A stretch of 64,000 nt of DNA from Thiobacillus denitrificans (GCA_002343685.1 DDRS01000040.1:60578-124577), one strand, 5' to 3'; positions 1 through 8,190 are shown, counted from the stretch's first letter. Notes: generated from the letters alone by a model not told the origin. Program-made: numbers and translations.

Positions 1-638
1 ACCGCCTCGGAAATCGCCAGTCCGAGCGAGCCCGGATTGTCGGGGTCTTCCGCCAGCGCGGCGCGGCCGGAATGGGTTTCCGGGCTGGGGCTGGCGAACA
101 CTTCCGCCCCCCAGGTCTGCATCATGGAGCGGCGGTAGGGCTTCTGGCCGTAGCTCACCTTGACCATGTAGACCCGCACGTCCAGCCCGAACATCTGACC
201 GGCCAGCGCCATCGAACAGCCCCATTGCCCGGCGCCGGTCTCGGTGGCGATGCGCTTGATGCCGGCTTCGGCGTTGTAGTAGGCCTGGGCCACCGAGGTG
301 TTGACCTTGTGCGAGCCGGCCGGCGAAACGCCTTCGTATTTGTAGTAGATCTTCGCCGGGGTGCCGAGCGCCGCTTCCAGGCGATGGGCGCGGAACAACG
401 GCGAGGGACGCCACAGCTGGTAGATCTCGCGCACTTTTTCCGGGATCGGGATCCAGCGTTCCGCAGACATTTCCTGCTCGATCAGGCTCATCGGAAAGAT
501 CGCCGTCAGCGCCTCGGGTCCGATCGGTTTGCCGTCCGGACCCAGCGGCGGTGCCGGCCGGTTGGGCATGTCGGCAACGATGTTGTACCAGTGGGTGGGA
601 ATCTCGGATTCGTCGAGCAGGAACTTGGTTTGCGGCAT
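1..638 (-). CDS. TrpB-like PLP enzyme (TrpB2 type), 3' end cut by window
   Basis: The first 212 codons are visible, read leftward from ATG at 638, with GGAG about 10 nt upstream. The stop lies outside the window. The protein resembles the long TrpB2 form of tryptophan synthase beta, which joins indole and serine using pyridoxal phosphate. The expected PLP lysine is K111 in AGSHKVNT, followed by GAGQWG at 136-141, where ordinary TrpB has GAGQHG. TrpB2 proteins are about 450 residues, so roughly half is missing. A canonical trpB lies at 39157 beside trpA, so this copy is unlikely to be the main tryptophan enzyme. Indole salvage or serine-related chemistry is possible. Family is confident; role is open. 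Confidence 0.9.
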   Translation of the reverse strand, partial: MPQTKFLLDESEIPTHWYNIVADMPNRPAPPLGPDGKPIGPEALTAIFPMSLIEQEMSAERWIPIPEKVREIYQLWRPSPLFRAHRLEAALGTPAKIYYKYEGVSPAGSHKVNTSVAQAYYNAEAGIKRIATETGAGQWGCSMALAGQMFGLDVRVYMVKVSYGQKPYRRSMMQTWGAEVFASPSPETHSGRAALAEDPDNPGSLGLAISEA

Positions 639-895
639 GGCTTTCTCCTTTTTTATGGGATCGTGTCGGCATTTCGGACAGGCAGGTCGACCAAAATCAT
701 CATCGACCAATCGCTCCGGGCCGTCAACGAAGCCGCAAGCCGGCATGGTCCGAATGGGGCGGTTGGCGGACGGCGGATCCACACGCGAAATTCCTGATTG
801 TTTTTGTCGGGTATTGGCCTACAAATGAGTACAGGCCGCATGCTGATCCCGTACTGTCCCCCCTCGATGTTCCCTTAACTCAGGAGACGTTCACC

Positions 896-1315
896 ATGAG
901 AAACGTACATATCGACTATCAAGGCCCGGACCAAGGCTTCCAGGCCGCCAGCCTGCTCGCGAAAGAAGCGGCGAAAGCGAACCAGATGAAGGATCCGACC
1001 ATCATGTCGTGGCATCGGAGCGGCGGGATGGGCGAAACGCTGCCTTTCTACGATGGCGCCGATCCGGAAACCTGGTGGGAAAAATACGGGGAGGGCAACG
1101 GTGGCAGGCTGGAGGTCAGCGTGGGGGATGACTACCAGTTCATCCTGATGGACACGCGCGGCTACGAGACCGTGGGCGACATGCCGCTGCGCAACCTGAC
1201 GGATCGCGACGGCAACCCGTACCTCTGCTTTACGCCCCTGCAGGGAATAGATTCCCCGGTGCCCAAGCGGGAGGCCTGCATCCTGCTGGATGGCTGGATG
1301 GCCGATCAGTTTTGA
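896..1315 (+). CDS. Conserved hypothetical protein, 139 aa (possibly AF1514/DUF5619-like)
   Basis: A soluble 139-residue protein with no signal peptide or membrane segment. The start is ATG 896, preceded by CAGGAG. Longer upstream extensions in this frame run through the divergent intergenic region and look non-coding. The N-terminal part reads like an alpha/beta fold, followed by an acidic W-rich segment (ETWWEKYGEG) and a strand-rich stretch. From memory it resembles the small AF1514 (DUF5619) family, but I cannot verify this. It sits 45 nt upstream of a flavin oxidoreductase on the same strand, so the two probably form an operon. Function unknown. Confidence 0.75.
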   Translation: MRNVHIDYQGPDQGFQAASLLAKEAAKANQMKDPTIMSWHRSGGMGETLPFYDGADPETWWEKYGEGNGGRLEVSVGDDYQFILMDTRGYETVGDMPLRNLTDRDGNPYLCFTPLQGIDSPVPKREACILLDGWMADQF

Positions 1316-1360
1316 CGCATACCTGACGCCAGGCATGCATGTCACAGGAGAAACAGGGCA

Positions 1361-2026
1361 ATGAACCATCCCGTCACGCTGCTGAGGAGCCAGTTCGTCA
1401 CCCACGACGTGAAGCATTTCATCGTCAGCAAGCCGGAAGGATTTTCCATCGTGCCCGGCCAGGGAGTGGAACTGGCGATCAACCGACCCGAACTGCGAGA
1501 GCAGGGCCGGCCGTTCACGCCTACCGGGCTGGCCGGTGATCGGGTGCTCGAATTCACCATCAAGGCCTATCCCGACCATGCCGGCGTGACCCAGGCGCTC
1601 CACCAGCTGGAGCCGGGTGCCGAACTGCTGATGTCCGAGCCGTTTGGCACGATCCGTTACGAAGGCCCTGGCGTGTTCATCGCCGGCGGTGCTGGCATCA
1701 CGCCTTTTCTCGCCATCCTGCGCGATCTGGCGGGCAAGGGGGAGTTGGACAGGCAGACCCTGATCTTTTCCAACAAGACCCCACGCGACGTGATCTGCGA
1801 AAGGGAATTGCGCCATGTGCTGGGTGAGCGCTGCATCCTGACCTGTACCGGTGCCACGGCGCCTGGCTATGAAAACCGGCGCGTCGATCGTGCGTTCCTG
1901 GAAGAAATGGTCAGTGATTTCACGCAGCGTTTCTACGTCTGCGGTCCGCCGCCCTTCATGGATGCGATCAACGCCGCACTGACGGATCTGGGGGCGCATC
2001 CGGAAAGCCTGGTGTTCGAACGGTGA
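1361..2026 (+). CDS. Ferredoxin-NADP reductase-type FAD/NAD(P) oxidoreductase
   Basis: A 221-residue flavoprotein with only the reductase core of the FNR superfamily. Visible motifs are RPFTPTG (50-56) for FAD, GGAGITPF (109-116) for the nicotinamide nucleotide, and CGPPP (194-198), the conserved late cysteine motif. There is no attached 2Fe-2S domain, so it should pass electrons between NAD(P)H and a separate partner, which is not identifiable here. AGGAG lies about 9 nt before ATG 1361. It follows the small 896-1315 gene and ends at a strong hairpin terminator. The substrate is unknown. Confidence 0.85.
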   Translation: MNHPVTLLRSQFVTHDVKHFIVSKPEGFSIVPGQGVELAINRPELREQGRPFTPTGLAGDRVLEFTIKAYPDHAGVTQALHQLEPGAELLMSEPFGTIRYEGPGVFIAGGAGITPFLAILRDLAGKGELDRQTLIFSNKTPRDVICERELRHVLGERCILTCTGATAPGYENRRVDRAFLEEMVSDFTQRFYVCGPPPFMDAINAALTDLGAHPESLVFER

Positions 2027-2064
2027 CATCCCGGCCCGCTTGTCCGGCCGGCAGGCTTTCAAAT

Positions 2065-2090
2065 AAAAACGGGGCATGCGCCCCGTTTTT
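2065..2090. terminator. Bidirectional intrinsic terminator between convergent genes
   Basis: A perfect hairpin, AAAAACGGGG - CATGCG - CCCCGTTTTT, with an A-run on one side and a T-run on the other, so it can act on both strands. It lies between the end of the oxidoreductase (2026) and the end of the rhodanese gene (2112). Confidence 0.9.
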
Positions 2091-2111
2091 ATTCTTCGAT
2101 CAGCCCGTTCC

Positions 2112-2765
2112 TTATTTCACCGGTTTGACGGTGGCCAGGCCCAGTACTTCCCAGTCCTGCATGCCACCGCGGTACCACTTGATCTTGTGCGCGGGATAGC
2201 CGATTTTCAGCAGGCCCTTGATGTTGGTGGGAGATTGCCCGCACCAGGGGCCATTACAGAACATGACGACCGTCTTGGCATTGTCGAACAGATAGAAGCC
2301 GTCCTGGTTCTTCACGCCGAGTTGTTTTTCCAGGATTTCCTGGACCGTAATGGGGTCGGACTTGCCGATGTTGAGCTTGTCCCAGGGGATGTTGATCGAA
2401 CCCGGTATCGTGCCTTTTTCCACCCAGTCCGGCGTACGTGAATCGACCACGACGATGGATTTGTCGCCGTCGCTCATTTTTTTCAGGTAGTGAATGATTT
2501 CAAGCTCGCCGATGGTCTCGACACCCGGCGCGAGTTCGCCTGGTTGAATGCAGAAGGGCGGGCACTTGCGCGAGGTCTTGGCGAAATCGGGATTGACCGT
2601 GTTCTTCTGATCCTGATTGCGCATGATCGTGACCTTCTGGTCGCCGTGCATGACCTCGACGGAGGCCAGGTCGGCGGCAATGTTCACGTCCAGGGCGCTG
2701 GCGGCCATGGGCACCGCAAGTGCGGCGAAAAGAGTAGAGGTGGCGATTAACGAGCGAAGCTTCAT
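2112..2765 (-). CDS. Exported rhodanese-like protein
   Basis: A 217-residue protein with an N-terminal signal peptide (cleavage probably after ASA at about 22-24) and a single rhodanese domain at about 85-215. The active loop has the catalytic cysteine C170 in CNGPWCGQSP, with a second cysteine at C175. A CPPFC pair at 68-72 precedes the domain. It should handle sulfane sulfur or redox chemistry in the periplasm. ATG 2765 is preferred because TTAGGAGACAAC precedes it and it begins the signal peptide; the open frame continues upstream without support. A small secreted protein is encoded 40 nt upstream on the same strand. Confidence 0.88.
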   Translation of the reverse strand: MKLRSLIATSTLFAALAVPMAASALDVNIAADLASVEVMHGDQKVTIMRNQDQKNTVNPDFAKTSRKCPPFCIQPGELAPGVETIGELEIIHYLKKMSDGDKSIVVVDSRTPDWVEKGTIPGSINIPWDKLNIGKSDPITVQEILEKQLGVKNQDGFYLFDNAKTVVMFCNGPWCGQSPTNIKGLLKIGYPAHKIKWYRGGMQDWEVLGLATVKPVK

Positions 2766-2805
2766 GTTGTCTCCTAAAGTTATGCGGGATATGCGATGGG
2801 TCGAT

Positions 2806-3018
2806 CTAGTCGCATTCCGGTTCTTCGTGGGTGGCACTGCTCTTCTTGGATGTAGATGAGGCGTTGTGGGCATCCTCCTTTGTGCTGGGTTGGCTGGGTT
2901 GATCGCCGGCTGCTTCAGGCGAGGGATGGGGCTGGGCGTCACCGGCTGCATTGGCGTTGCCTAGCGTCAGGCAGAGTACGGCCGCTACGATGCGGAATAG
3001 GCCGGTCATGCGTGTCAT
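2806..3018 (-). CDS. Small secreted Pro/Ser-rich protein, 70 aa
   Basis: A 70-residue protein with a clear signal peptide (about 1-25, ending NANAA). The mature part is hydrophilic, rich in Pro, Ser, Lys and Glu, and ends in an acidic EEPECD tail with one cysteine. GGAGGA lies about 7 nt before its ATG. It lies just upstream of the exported rhodanese on the same strand and is probably co-transcribed with it. No family is recognised. Low complexity means the product could be an accessory or simply poorly conserved. Confidence 0.6.
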   Translation of the reverse strand: MTRMTGLFRIVAAVLCLTLGNANAAGDAQPHPSPEAAGDQPSQPSTKEDAHNASSTSKKSSATHEEPECD

Positions 3019-3348
3019 AGGGAGTCCTCCATGGATGGGATTGATTGTTTATCCGCCGTAAACGGACTGGGTTTGGAGTGCCCGTCATGCATATTTCGTG
3101 CCGGTTTGTATCTATATGATTCTTAATACGATCGGGTTACATGTGTGTACGACTGTGACACAGTTGTCAGGAAAGCTGTCATGACAAGAGGACAGCGTGT
3201 CCTTATATACAGTCGAATCTTGAGGCTCTCCCGTTCCCGGTACGACCAGGTGGCGGCGGTTGAACATCGGACAGGTTTCATGGAGGATTCCAGACTTTCC
3301 TACTGAAGCCGCAGCGCAGCCGGATATCCCCATGATGCGAAAACCAGT
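3019..3348. promoter_or_regulatory. Divergent intergenic region with two dyad motifs
   Basis: No gene is seen in this 330-nt gap between the leftward secreted-protein/rhodanese pair and the rightward membrane protein. It contains two perfect short palindromes 13 bp apart: CTGTGACACAG at 3153-3163 and TGTCATGACA at 3177-3186. Both contain TGTCA-type half-sites, so they could be transcription-factor sites for either divergent unit. A single GTTACA occurs at 3137-3142. Confidence 0.35.
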
Positions 3349-4095
3349 GTGGTGCAATGTACGGTTTGTCGCAGGCGACCTCGTCTGGCGGCTCGCGACG
3401 TGACGCGCTACCACGCCCTGTTGCTGGGTCTATTCGCGCTCGTATGGGGATGGGCGGCAATTGGCCCGACGTATCCGCACGACTGGTTGCTGGAGAATTA
3501 CCTGGTATTCGTCTTCGTGCCGCTCATCCTGCTGACCGCACGCTATTTCAGGCTATCCGACCTCTCCTACACGCTGATCACCATCTTCATGCTGATGCAT
3601 GTGGTGGGGTCGCACTACACCTATGCCGAGGTGCCATTCGGCTATACGCTTCAACAGTGGGTCGGGGCGAGCCGCAACATGTACGACCGGCTGGTGCACT
3701 TCAGCTTCGGCCTGCTGCTGGCCTATCCGTTACGCGAGGTCTTCATGCGCGTAGCAAAGGTGCGCGGACTGTGGTCGTACTGGTTCCCGTTCGAACTGGT
3801 GCTGGCTTTTTCGGGCGCCTACGAGATCATCGAGTGGCTGGTGGCCGTCCGGGTCGATCCGTCAGCAGGCCTCGCCTTCCTCGGTGCGCAGGGGGATGTC
3901 TGGGATGCGCAGAAAGACATGGCGGTGGCGGCTGTCGGCGCGGCGATCAGCCTGCTGATCGTGGCCCTGGTCCACTGGCGCTACGATCCGGCCTTCGGTA
4001 GCGATCTGCGCGCCAGCCTGAAAATCGATCATGGCGACCGGCCCTTGGGTGAGCAGACCTTGTGGGCGATGCTCAGGAACCGGCGCCGGCGCTGA
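3349..4095 (+). CDS. YjdF-like inner-membrane protein (DUF2238)
   Basis: A 248-residue polytopic membrane protein with about six hydrophobic segments. The central sequence matches the DUF2238/YjdF pattern: NMYDRLVHFSFGLLLAYPLRE, then a segment with EIIEW, then GDVWDAQKDMAVAAVGA. The conserved Asp, His and Glu residues lie in or beside membrane helices. Biochemical function is unknown for the family. The given start is GTG 3349; GTG 3352 and GTG 3400 are possible and none has a good ribosome binding site. It is transcribed away from the rhodanese pair. Confidence 0.8.
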   Translation: MVQCTVCRRRPRLAARDVTRYHALLLGLFALVWGWAAIGPTYPHDWLLENYLVFVFVPLILLTARYFRLSDLSYTLITIFMLMHVVGSHYTYAEVPFGYTLQQWVGASRNMYDRLVHFSFGLLLAYPLREVFMRVAKVRGLWSYWFPFELVLAFSGAYEIIEWLVAVRVDPSAGLAFLGAQGDVWDAQKDMAVAAVGAAISLLIVALVHWRYDPAFGSDLRASLKIDHGDRPLGEQTLWAMLRNRRRR

Positions 4096-4135
4096 CGCTC
4101 AGGCCTGTCTCCCGGCGAGCGCCAAGCAGGTGGCG

Positions 4136-4450
4136 CTAATCCCGCCGGTGGTCGTCATGATCGCGGTCCCGCTCGCCTCCGCCATCGTGGCCTCTGTATC
4201 GAATCTCCCGGGGATAACGGTCCCGCGGCAGTTCTCTCCAGGGTCCCGTGCGTTCATGCGCGTAGCTCCACCGTTGATCGTGGTAGTAATAGAAAAAACC
4301 ATTGTGGTAGTAGTAGGGCTCGACGCCCAACTCGACCACGAGCGGCAGTGCGGGTGCCACGACCCATTCGGGCCCCCGGTGTGCGGGTGCTACGACGCAG
4401 CCGGAGAGTAGGAGCGCGGCGAGCAGCGCGATAGAAAACTTCCTGTGCAT
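4136..4450 (-). CDS. Small outer-envelope lipoprotein, 104 aa
   Basis: A 104-residue predicted lipoprotein with lipobox LLSGC (cysteine at 18). The mature part has a tyrosine/histidine-rich block (YYYHNGFFYYYHDQRW) and a charged tail of Arg, Asp and His. Such Tyr/Trp-rich short lipoproteins are common in proteobacteria and their function is unknown. AGGAGAAACCC precedes the ATG. It is convergent with the YjdF-like gene and divergent from the Spy-like gene at 4720, so both flanking promoters lie in 4451-4719. Confidence 0.75.
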   Translation of the reverse strand: MHRKFSIALLAALLLSGCVVAPAHRGPEWVVAPALPLVVELGVEPYYYHNGFFYYYHDQRWSYAHERTGPWRELPRDRYPREIRYRGHDGGGERDRDHDDHRRD

Positions 4451-4586
4451 GGGTTTCTCCTGGTCAGCATCGTGGATGTGGTGCCCGCCCCAGCCTGCTG
4501 ACGTGAACGTGCGTGCTGGGTACGCGGGTGTTCGAGCTTGAAACCTAGCGCAAGCCGATTGAACTTCAAGCAGCCGGGCAGGCCAG

Positions 4587-4612
4587 GTTACATTCGGTTA
4601 CAACTCGTTACA
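4587..4612. promoter_or_regulatory. Three GTTACA direct repeats with 10-bp period
   Basis: GTTACA occurs at 4587-4592, 4597-4602 and 4607-4612, exactly one helical turn apart. Direct repeats at this spacing are typical of OmpR/PhoB-family response regulators. TACATTCGGTTACA (4589-4602) differs by one base from the published RstA box TACATNTNGTTACA. The site lies about 110 bp upstream of the Spy/CpxP-like gene and 137 bp upstream of the divergent lipoprotein. Confidence 0.5.
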
Positions 4613-4719
4613 TAGTCACGGATCTCCGACATCCCCGGGATACATCGCCGTCCCAGAATGCGTTTCATGCCGACCTGCTTCGGGCCGGCTTCTTGACAAT
4701 TTTTCTGAAGGAGATCGCA

Positions 4720-5226
4720 ATGAAACTGATCCCGGGTTCTTTTACCAAACGTGCATTGATGGTGGGTTTGATCGCCGGCAGCGGCATCCTGGCGGCATCG
4801 TCTTTCGCCATGACGGCGGGCGGGCCTGCCGGCAAGGACGGCTGCGATGCCCGGCAGGGCCAAAAGATCCACGCCAAGTGGGAAGCGCGGCGAGCCGAGC
4901 ATCTGTCCGAGTTGAAGGAAAAACTCAAGCTGAGTCCTGAACAGGAAGCTGCATGGAACACTTTCACCCATGCCACCCAGCCCGGAATGCGTCATGCAGG
5001 TGCCGATCGTCAGGCCATGCGGAGCGAGTTTGAAAAGCTGAGCACGCCGCAACGCCTGGACAAGATGATGGCCATGTCAGACGCGCGCCGCACCCGAATG
5101 CTGGAGCGTAACCAGGCCATCAAGGCGTTCTATGCCCAGTTGAACCCCGAGCAGCAAAAGGTGTTCGATGCCGAGGCGATGCCCGATCCCATGCGGGCAC
5201 GCTGGCATCACCGCTTCCAGTCCTGA
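4720..5226 (+). CDS. Spy/CpxP-family periplasmic protein (LTXXQ motif)
   Basis: A 168-residue exported protein. It has a signal peptide (about 1-30) followed by an all-helical charged domain. Two LTXXQ-type motifs are visible, LSPEQ and LNPEQ, about 80 residues apart, which is the signature of the Spy/CpxP family of periplasmic chaperones and envelope-stress sensors. ATG 4720 has GAAGGAG at a good distance; the open frame extends nine codons further without support. Triple GTTACA repeats lie upstream and suggest control by a two-component regulator. A strong terminator follows. Specific stress unknown. Confidence 0.85.
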   Translation: MKLIPGSFTKRALMVGLIAGSGILAASSFAMTAGGPAGKDGCDARQGQKIHAKWEARRAEHLSELKEKLKLSPEQEAAWNTFTHATQPGMRHAGADRQAMRSEFEKLSTPQRLDKMMAMSDARRTRMLERNQAIKAFYAQLNPEQQKVFDAEAMPDPMRARWHHRFQS

Positions 5227-5249
5227 GTCGTCAGACAGGCGGCAGGCAA

Positions 5250-5280
5250 GCGTGGGCGGCTATCGCCCACGCTTTTTTTT
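5250..5280 (+). terminator. Intrinsic terminator after Spy-like gene
   Basis: A 9-bp GC-rich stem (AGCGTGGGC / GCCCACGCT) at 5250-5272 is followed by eight T residues. It lies 24 nt after the stop codon of the Spy/CpxP-like gene. Confidence 0.92.
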
Positions 5281-5548
5281 TATGGGGCCAGCTGGTCTCG
5301 AATAAACAATGGCGGAATAGCCGCGCTTCCAATACTATTTCCCGCATAAAAAATAATGGAGGAGGAGTTCATGTTCATCGGAACGTTATCGACTCGAACT
5401 GGCCACGTGGCGGCCGCCTGGACGAACCGGACGACTACGCATGTGCCACGTCGATGATGCATGCAGCAAGAAGGCATCCCGATAGCGCGCTAAGTGACGG
5501 CCCGGACTGGGTGCGTGATCAGCCGTGCGGGTCCGGAAGTGCGGCACG
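5281..5548. other. Gap with no convincing gene
   Basis: Between the terminator and the next gene I see only short frames. One starts at ATG 5374 after GGAGGAG and stops after 28 codons with no recognisable features. A longer start-less frame overlaps it. This may be a leader or gene remnant; nothing more can be supported. Confidence 0.3.
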
Positions 5549-5923
5549 ATGAGCCGGTCGACGACCGCTGTCTTGCTGTCCGCACTCGTATTGCCCGGCG
5601 CCGGCCATCTCTATCTGAAACACTATCCGCGCGGACTCGCCTTGATCGCGATCAGCCTTGTGTGCCTCTGGGTTTTCGTGGACCGGGCGATACAGCAGGC
5701 GTCGTTTGTTCTCGATCAGGTGGCATCCGAAGGCGCAGCGGTCGATGTCGGCCGGCTATCGGAACTGGTCACACAGACGTCGAATGGCCCGGGCAGTCTC
5801 GTCGCCTCGGTGGCCTCGCTGGTGTTGGTCGGCTGCTGGGTAATCGGGATCGTCGATGCCTACCGGATCGCACGAAACCAGCAGAACCGGAACGCATTGC
5901 CCCGCACGCCCCCAAGACAATAA
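5549..5923 (+). CDS. Small membrane protein, 124 aa
   Basis: A 124-residue protein with two or three hydrophobic segments: about 5-22, 28-45 and 85-105. It opens with a pattern common in small TM2-like or DUF-type proteins (a glycine-proline-glycine turn, LPGAGHLYLKHYPRG). Between the helices lies a soluble loop of about 35 residues; the C-terminus is basic. The start at ATG 5549 is chosen over GTG 5525 because the extra residues add nothing membrane-like. It is followed 50 nt later by two lipoprotein genes on the same strand and may share their transcript. Function unknown. Confidence 0.65.
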   Translation: MSRSTTAVLLSALVLPGAGHLYLKHYPRGLALIAISLVCLWVFVDRAIQQASFVLDQVASEGAAVDVGRLSELVTQTSNGPGSLVASVASLVLVGCWVIGIVDAYRIARNQQNRNALPRTPPRQ

Positions 5924-5973
5924 ACCTAACCGATTCGTTTCCCCCAACCCCTTGTCGCGATCAGGAGTCGTTC

Positions 5974-6594
5974 ATGAGCAGGTTCCTTCCCCCGTTTCAA
6001 ACCCTTCTGAATTTGACGCGCGCGATTCCCCTGCTGGGGTTGCTGGCGTTGACAGGATGCGCCAGTTTCTATGTGGACACCGCCACGAAAGAGGTTCCCG
6101 TAGACGCTTACCAAAAGCCCGCTTCGCCCCATCCTGTCCAGGTCGTTTTCGAATTCCAGACCAAAGGGGTGACGAATGCCCGGGCTACCCAATATCTGGC
6201 GCCGCAGGTCCTTGAGCAGATCAAGGGTAGCGGCCTGTTTTCGGATTTGAAGACAACACCGGTCGAAGGCGGAGCGCTGCTCAGCATCGTGCTGAACAAT
6301 GTTCCCCTGACCGACGATGCGTTCGGCAAGGGATTTGTGACGGGGCTGACGTTCGGATTGGCGGGCTCGCAGGTTTCCGATGGCTATGTCTGTACGATGA
6401 AGTACCTCGCACAGCCGCAAGCCCCGGCCATCAGCAGTACCGCGCGCCATGCCATCCATACCGTGATGGGGGCGAAAGATGCGCCTGCCAATGGAACCAG
6501 GATGGACAGCCTGGAGATGGCTGTCAAAACCATGACGCGGCAGATCGTGAGTACGGCGCTTGATGCGTTGTCCCGCGATCCCGAATTCAAATGA
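5974..6594 (+). CDS. Predicted lipoprotein, 206 aa
   Basis: A 206-residue protein with a signal sequence ending in lipobox LTGC (cysteine at about 29). The mature part has alternating strands and helices without a family I can name. A glycine-rich segment (FGKGFVTGLTFGLAG) at about 128-142 resembles a membrane-inserting or YajG-like loop. ATG 5974 has CAGGAG upstream. The stop overlaps the start of the next lipoprotein (ATGA at 6591-6594), so translation of the two is coupled and they probably form a complex. Function unknown. Confidence 0.72.
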   Translation: MSRFLPPFQTLLNLTRAIPLLGLLALTGCASFYVDTATKEVPVDAYQKPASPHPVQVVFEFQTKGVTNARATQYLAPQVLEQIKGSGLFSDLKTTPVEGGALLSIVLNNVPLTDDAFGKGFVTGLTFGLAGSQVSDGYVCTMKYLAQPQAPAISSTARHAIHTVMGAKDAPANGTRMDSLEMAVKTMTRQIVSTALDALSRDPEFK

Positions 6595-7190
6595 TCGTCG
6601 CAGTCGCCAGGTCCGATCCCGGACGGCGCTGTTTGTCGGCCCTGGCGGGGCTGGCGTTCGCCGGGCTGACGGGCTGTGCCCAGTTGCCGCTGGGTGAACC
6701 GGCCGCCAGTTTCAACAATATCGAGAAGGCTGGCCGGTCGGGCACAGCGCCGGTTGCCGTCGGGCCGTTCCGGCTTGATCCGGACGCCGCCCCAGGAATC
6801 AACGCGGGGTTGAGCGTCCGCTCGAATGTGGTCGTGTCGCCCATCCAGGGTTCGTTTGCGCAGTACCTGAGGCAGACGCTGATCACCGACCTGCAGGCGG
6901 CAGGACTGTATGATCCTGCCTCACCGAGCGAAATAAGCGGCTTTCTGACGGATTCGACGCTGGACGTGCCGCTCGATACGGGCCATGCAAGCTTGGGCGC
7001 CCGCTTTGTCGTGGTCCGGTTGGGTAAAGCAGTGTATGACAAGGAATTGAAAGTCAGTGCGAGCTGGCCGTCTTCATTTGTCGGAATGGAAGCCATTCCG
7101 TCCGGGGTCAACCAATACGGGGCGCTGTATCACACGCTGGTCGGCAAGCTATTGGACGACCCGGATTACCAGGCGGCCAATCCGAAATGA
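6591..7190 (+). CDS. Predicted lipoprotein, 199 aa, coupled to the preceding one
   Basis: A 199-residue predicted lipoprotein; the hydrophobic stretch ends in LTGC at about residues 26-29. The mature sequence contains SFAQYLRQTLITDLQAAGLY, which recalls the helix of LptE/YajG-type lipoproteins that act on surface assembly, then alternating strands. Its ATG overlaps the stop of the previous gene by four bases. The pair is followed 45 nt later by the NYN-domain gene, probably as a separate function. No substrate can be assigned. Confidence 0.7.
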   Translation: MIVAVARSDPGRRCLSALAGLAFAGLTGCAQLPLGEPAASFNNIEKAGRSGTAPVAVGPFRLDPDAAPGINAGLSVRSNVVVSPIQGSFAQYLRQTLITDLQAAGLYDPASPSEISGFLTDSTLDVPLDTGHASLGARFVVVRLGKAVYDKELKVSASWPSSFVGMEAIPSGVNQYGALYHTLVGKLLDDPDYQAANPK

Positions 7191-7235
7191 GGAAGTGGGT
7201 TCGGTACAAGATGAATTGCCTGGAAAGGAAGAACG

Positions 7236-8147
7236 ATGGCCACACCGGATATCCGCAACATTGCCGTATTTTGTGATTTCGAGAACGTGGCGATCGGCAT
7301 CAAGGAAGCCAGCTATCCCGAGTTCAAGATTCGCCCAGTTCTCGAGCGCCTGCTGCTCAAGGGCAGCATCGTCGTGAAGAAGGCCTACTGCGACTGGGAC
7401 CGCTACAAGGAATACAAGCGCGACATGCACGAGGCGGCCTTCGAACTGATCGAGATTCCGCATGTGCGGCAGTCGGGCAAGAACTCGGCGGACATCCGCA
7501 TGGTGGTCGATGCGCTCGACCTTTGCTATACCAAATCGCACATCGATGCCTTCGTGATCATCAGCGGCGACTCGGACTTCTCGCCGCTGATTTCCAAACT
7601 GAAGGAGAACGGCAAGAGCGTGATCGGCATCGGCGTGCGCGGTTCGGCCTCGTCGCTACTGATCGGCAACTGCGACGAGTTCATTTTTTACGAGGATCTG
7701 GTGCAGATCAAGGCGCCGTCCAAAGTACCTGCCAGAAAGCCGGCGCCGGCAGCGCCGGCTGCACCGGCCAAGGAAGCAGTTGTCAGCACACCCAAGAGTC
7801 CGACCCGAAGACGTAGCCGGCCGACGGCGGAAAAATCGGTTGCGGCCGACGAAGGGCGGGCCGCAGGAATGGTCGAACCGACTGCCGAAGACAAGAAGAG
7901 CCAGGCGATCGAGCTCGTGGTGGGTACGGTGGAGCAGCTGGTGGCGGAGCGCGGTGGCGAAGGCTCCATCTCGGCGTCGCTGATCAAGAGCACCATCAAG
8001 CGGATCCGTCCGGGATTCAGCGAATCGGAATACGGTTACAGCGCATTTGGAAAAATCCTGGACGATGCGCACAAAAAAGGCGTACTGGTGGTGGACAAGA
8101 AGGAGGGGGGGGCCGTCATCGTCAGTCTGCCTCCCTCGCGGGGCTGA
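7236..8147 (+). CDS. NYN-domain (PIN-like) RNase with C-terminal LOTUS/OST-HTH domain
   Basis: A 303-residue cytoplasmic protein. Residues about 8-155 form a NYN domain, a PIN-like nuclease fold, with the expected acidic metal-binding residues D14 (FCDFENV), D86 (SADIRM), D112 and D114 (SGDSDF). A Pro/Ala-rich basic linker (about 165-215) leads to a LOTUS/OST-HTH RNA-binding module at about 222-300 (IRPGFSESEYGYSAFGKIL). Proteins with this layout are thought to cut or bind structured RNA. GGAAAGGAAG precedes ATG 7236. The target is unknown. Confidence 0.88.
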   Translation: MATPDIRNIAVFCDFENVAIGIKEASYPEFKIRPVLERLLLKGSIVVKKAYCDWDRYKEYKRDMHEAAFELIEIPHVRQSGKNSADIRMVVDALDLCYTKSHIDAFVIISGDSDFSPLISKLKENGKSVIGIGVRGSASSLLIGNCDEFIFYEDLVQIKAPSKVPARKPAPAAPAAPAKEAVVSTPKSPTRRRSRPTAEKSVAADEGRAAGMVEPTAEDKKSQAIELVVGTVEQLVAERGGEGSISASLIKSTIKRIRPGFSESEYGYSAFGKILDDAHKKGVLVVDKKEGGAVIVSLPPSRG

Positions 8148-8166
8148 AGCATGAGCGGACGCACCG

Positions 8167-8190
8167 GTGTTTTGCCGAAACGGAAAACAC
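8167..8190. repeat. Intergenic hairpin after NYN gene
   Basis: GTGTTTTGCCG and CGGAAAACAC can pair around an AAA loop, with one bulged G. There is no T-tract, so it is at best a weak terminator or an RNA-stability structure between the NYN and CBS-GGDEF genes. Confidence 0.35.
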
